From: Mucilaginibacter sp. cycad4
Lineage (GTDB): Bacteria; Bacteroidota; Bacteroidia; Sphingobacteriales; Sphingobacteriaceae
Direction of reading: 5' to 3'
Assembly: GCF_034263275.1 (NCBI RefSeq)
Contig: NZ_CP139559.1
Coordinates: forward strand, 1,426,001 to 1,490,000
DNA length: 64,000 nt
Part shown: positions 61,397-64,000 of the stretch, piece after piece
Position numbering within the stretch: the first letter of the stretch is position 1
Layout: each line of letters starts with the position of its first letter
The notes under the pieces: generated by a model
Told to the model about the DNA's origin: nothing
The model's input: the letters and a program-made list of their open reading frames with translations, nothing else
Databases searched by the model: none
Position numbers and translations under genes: made by a program

Positions 61397-62329
61397 TTAT
61401 TGCGAAATCTGTTCCATCTCCTTTTTATAGGTTGTTAATGCACGGATAATGGAAGCTACGATCTCGTTTTGTCCCTCTTCCGAATTAAGGTACTTTTCAT
61501 CGTCGGGGTTATTGATATAGCCGGTTTCAACCAGCACTGATGGCATTGCACTGTGACAAAGTACGTAAATGCCCTGTTCCCTGATCCCTTCACTGCGCCT
61601 TCCATCGGTATCAACAAACTCACCGTTAATTAAAGTAGCCAGCTTGATACTTTGCTGCCTGAACTTTCTTTTATACTCGTTTGTTAAAATGATGGTCATG
61701 GGATCGTTCGGATCCAATGCGCCGCCGTCAAGTTCTGTCTCTTCGCCAACCTGGTTTTTCTGAATGGCGTTTTCTTCTTCGCGGGTACGGTGTAAACCGT
61801 AAACCAAAATAAGTACGCCTTTTCCCGACCTGTCCGGAACCCGAACTGTATGGTATACTGCTTTATGACGTTTGGTGCCAACTCTTTCACGAATTGTTCT
61901 GTCAGATAGTGAGTTGCAGTGAAGGGATATGAAAAGCTGCCCTTTGTTTTCATTGGCTATTTCGGCCCTGCGTTCAAACGAAACATCGTCTTCGGTAGTA
62001 CGGGTCATTACAGCTTTTACGCCGCTTAATTCTTTTTCTATAGCGGCTTGCAATTTAAAGCCAATAGCCAGCGTTACATTCCTTTCTGACGAATAAGAAC
62101 CCGATGCACCGTGTGAATAATGACCTGTAGAAGCTGATGGTTTGCCGCCATGCCCAGGGTCGATAATAATGGTTTTGATCTTAAAACCGGTACTGTTGAT
62201 GACAGTATCCGTTTGATGAGGAAGACTATTGGTTAAAATAGAACTGTATGATTTAAAAGGAAAAAATGAAAGGAGAACCAGCAACACCCACAAACTATAA
62301 ATCAATCTTTTCAATGCCTTATTTTTCAT
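61397..62329 (-). CDS. N-acetylmuramoyl-L-alanine amidase (Amidase_3)
   Basis: 310 residues. Signal/anchor (LIYSLWVLLVLLSFFPFKSYS). Zn ligands: His in IIDPGHGGKPS, Glu in SYSSERNVTLA, His in FISLHCNSLSD; catalytic Glu in VLVETGYINNPDDE. Cleaves peptidoglycan stem peptides, probably at division. Divergent from lptD. Confidence 0.94.
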   Translation of the reverse strand: MKNKALKRLIYSLWVLLVLLSFFPFKSYSSILTNSLPHQTDTVINSTGFKIKTIIIDPGHGGKPSASTGHYSHGASGSYSSERNVTLAIGFKLQAAIEKELSGVKAVMTRTTEDDVSFERRAEIANENKGQLFISLHCNSLSDRTIRERVGTKRHKAVYHTVRVPDRSGKGVLILVYGLHRTREEENAIQKNQVGEETELDGGALDPNDPMTIILTNEYKRKFRQQSIKLATLINGEFVDTDGRRSEGIREQGIYVLCHSAMPSVLVETGYINNPDDEKYLNSEEGQNEIVASIIRALTTYKKEMEQISQ

Positions 62330-62381
62330 TATTTTTGAACGCTGTTAACTATATCTGCAAAAATACTATTCATAATCAATT

Positions 62382-64000
62382 TTGAAATTCATAACCTTTT
62401 TTTTTCTGCTTGCAATTATATTAATAGTAAACGGACTTGCTGCTAATGCTGGCACTGTTTTAAATAACAGCCATGGCAGGAGGCCTTTAACTGATACTAT
62501 TATCAAACTTGATTCGCTTCGTGATAAGAAACTTCTTAAAGGTAAAAAATCCGGCTCAATTACGCCACTAAGAAATGGTAAACCGGTAAATTCTTTACCC
62601 GCAAATGATACCACCAAAAAGAATAAAGGCGGCCTGCAATCGGAAGTAAAGGCAACTGCCGAGGATTCGACCCACTCAGACCGGGAGCACCAGGTTACCT
62701 ATTTTTACGGCAAGGCCCGTGTAACCTATGAAGATTTTGAGCTTGATGCAGACTATATCAGGGTAGATGATAAAAACCACCTCATATTTGCACGGGGAAG
62801 CATTGACCCGCGTACACACCAATATGTCCGCAGGCCTATCATGAAGCAAAAAACGGATAAGCCGGTAGCATCCGACTCCCTGATTTTTAATTATCAAACA
62901 AAAAAGGTAAAGATCTATAACCCGGCATCTGAGCAGGAGGGTAACTTTATTTCGGGCGGGCAGGCAAAAAAACTCAATGATGATGAGGTTGCATACCGTA
63001 ACGTAATTTTCAGTACCTGCGATTTGCCTTATCCTGATACGCACTTTGGTATAGTGATTACCCGTGGTATCGGCGAAAAGAAACGTATTATATCCGGGCC
63101 TGCTTACCTCGAAATTGAAGGGGTCCCTTTACCGCTTGCCATACCTTTCGGCTTTTTCCCTAAGCCGGATACCAGGACATCAGGTGTTATTTTGCCAACT
63201 TTTGGCGAGGATAATACACTCGGTTTCTATCTGAAAGGCTTGGGATACTATATCGGTATAAGTGATTATGTTGATTTAACTACCACGGGATCCATCTATT
63301 CAAAAGGCTCGTATGAACTGAGCAGTACAGCCCGTTACCTGAAACGTTATAAATATACAGGTAACGTTACGCTCAGCTTTGGCTCGCATAACTATGGTTT
63401 GGAGGGAGACCCAGCCACTAAAGATGCGCATATTTACTGGTCGCATGTGCAGGATGCCAACGCTAACCCCGGTTCAACTTTCAGCGCTTCGGTTGATGCG
63501 GGTACCTCCGGTTTCTTCAGGAATACGCCATCGGCAAGTAACTATAATGTTAATTCAATTGCTCAAAGTAGTTTGCGCTCAAGTATCGCTTACGGTAAAA
63601 CCTGGGCCGGTACGCCCTTTAACTTAAGTGTAGGTATTTCGCATAGCCAGGATATAGCCCGTAAAACGGTGAACATCGAGTTGCCCACCATTGCTTTTGG
63701 TATGTCGTCAATAAACCCATTCGACTCTAAAAACAGGGTTGGCGAACAAAAATGGTATCAAAAAATTACGGTGAGCTACAATTTAGTAGGTACCAACAAG
63801 CTTAACGATATACCCGAGTCCCAATTATTTAAGAGCGAAACTTTATCAAAGCGGTTACAAAACGGGTTTCAGCATACCATCCCGGTTAGTTTGGGCTTAA
63901 ATGTGCTAAAGTACTTTCAGTTTAATAACAGTATAAACTATACCGAACGCTGGTATTTTCAAAGCATTAATGAAAGATTTGAAAGGGGAAGTATTGCCGG
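62382..64000 (+). CDS. lptD: LPS-assembly/OstA-type outer-membrane protein LptD (5' part)
   Basis: 539 codons are visible and the frame runs off the right edge. TTG start 62382 (KFITFFFLLAIILIVNG signal). An OstA/LptA-like beta-jellyroll is near residues 105-150 (VTYFYGKARVTYEDFELDAD), LPLAIPFGFFPKPDTRTSG follows, then strands of the C-terminal barrel begin (LGYYIGISDYVDLTTTG). Inserts LPS into the outer membrane with LptE. Divergent from the amidase gene; a TTG start is unusual but no in-frame ATG is upstream. Confidence 0.85.
   Translation, partial: MKFITFFFLLAIILIVNGLAANAGTVLNNSHGRRPLTDTIIKLDSLRDKKLLKGKKSGSITPLRNGKPVNSLPANDTTKKNKGGLQSEVKATAEDSTHSDREHQVTYFYGKARVTYEDFELDADYIRVDDKNHLIFARGSIDPRTHQYVRRPIMKQKTDKPVASDSLIFNYQTKKVKIYNPASEQEGNFISGGQAKKLNDDEVAYRNVIFSTCDLPYPDTHFGIVITRGIGEKKRIISGPAYLEIEGVPLPLAIPFGFFPKPDTRTSGVILPTFGEDNTLGFYLKGLGYYIGISDYVDLTTTGSIYSKGSYELSSTARYLKRYKYTGNVTLSFGSHNYGLEGDPATKDAHIYWSHVQDANANPGSTFSASVDAGTSGFFRNTPSASNYNVNSIAQSSLRSSIAYGKTWAGTPFNLSVGISHSQDIARKTVNIELPTIAFGMSSINPFDSKNRVGEQKWYQKITVSYNLVGTNKLNDIPESQLFKSETLSKRLQNGFQHTIPVSLGLNVLKYFQFNNSINYTERWYFQSINERFERGSIA

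Overview
The window looks like a chromosome segment of a Bacteroidota bacterium, most likely Sphingobacteriaceae (Mucilaginibacter/Pedobacter-like). The support is a set of lineage-typical features: the N-acyl-ornithine version of carbamoyltransferase (ArgF'), a CtlX-type citrulline hydrolase, a DUF5723 outer-membrane protein, a YpdA bacillithiol-disulfide reductase, TAnnTTTG-type -7 promoter elements, little visible Shine-Dalgarno sequence, and many dispersed intergenic palindromes. No rRNA, tRNA, prophage or CRISPR was seen. One small SRP RNA and one IS3-family element are present.

Layout. 1-4 kb: the end of an unknown gene, small hypotheticals, a TPR protein, a 33-residue membrane micro-protein, then an arginine deiminase/citrulline hydrolase pair for arginine breakdown. 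4-9 kb: an AraC regulator with a small monooxygenase, then DUF423-priA. 8.4-11.6 kb: an anchored envelope protein and a DUF5723 barrel-like protein. 11.6-13.2 kb: the rpmH-rnpA-yidD-tsaB cluster with a clear promoter. 13.5-16.6 kb: ChaN, MscL and sigma-54. 16.6-18.0 kb: a complete IS3-family element (1,398 bp, 3-bp target duplication, programmed -1 frameshift). 18.2-25.3 kb: cysteine desulfurase, GlmM, PAP2 phosphatase, ZIP transporter and S9 peptidase. 25.4-25.5 kb: a 7-bp tandem array. 25.6-38.2 kb: amino-acid biosynthesis on the minus strand (aspartate kinase; argB-proC; GNAT-argG-cupin-argC-argD-argF'), interrupted by plus-strand ndh and a Na+/H+ antiporter. 38.6-42.3 kb: YpdA, SRP RNA, two tandem 2H phosphoesterases and divergent DNA polymerase IV. 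42.6-45.6 kb: a membrane acyltransferase with a LytS/LytTR two-component pair. 45.9-48.5 kb: a large BamA-type barrel with a kinase-like periplasmic domain. 48.9-52 kb: rpe, serC, serA. 52-57 kb: an MBL RNA-processing-type nuclease, an ABC exporter, a coiled-coil protein and a SAM hydroxide adenosyltransferase. 57-64 kb: phoH, purC, STAS protein, rnz, MCE/MlaD, amidase and a truncated LptD.

The most unusual observations are these. (1) Two tandem 2H phosphoesterases and the divergent DNA polymerase IV all carry a QxxLF sliding-clamp-like peptide, at the extreme C-terminus in both phosphoesterases. This suggests an undescribed clamp-linked nucleic-acid end-processing module. (2) A G/C-rich palindromic repeat family lies in the arg operon and between serC and serA; in the arg operon it supplies coding residues and a stop codon at gene ends. 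(3) A HipA/PI-kinase-like motif set sits in the periplasmic part of a BamA-type barrel. (4) A GGCGAAA array of about 20 copies sits directly upstream of a peptidase promoter. (5) The carbamoyltransferase has Val at the position that decides acetyl- versus succinyl-ornithine use.
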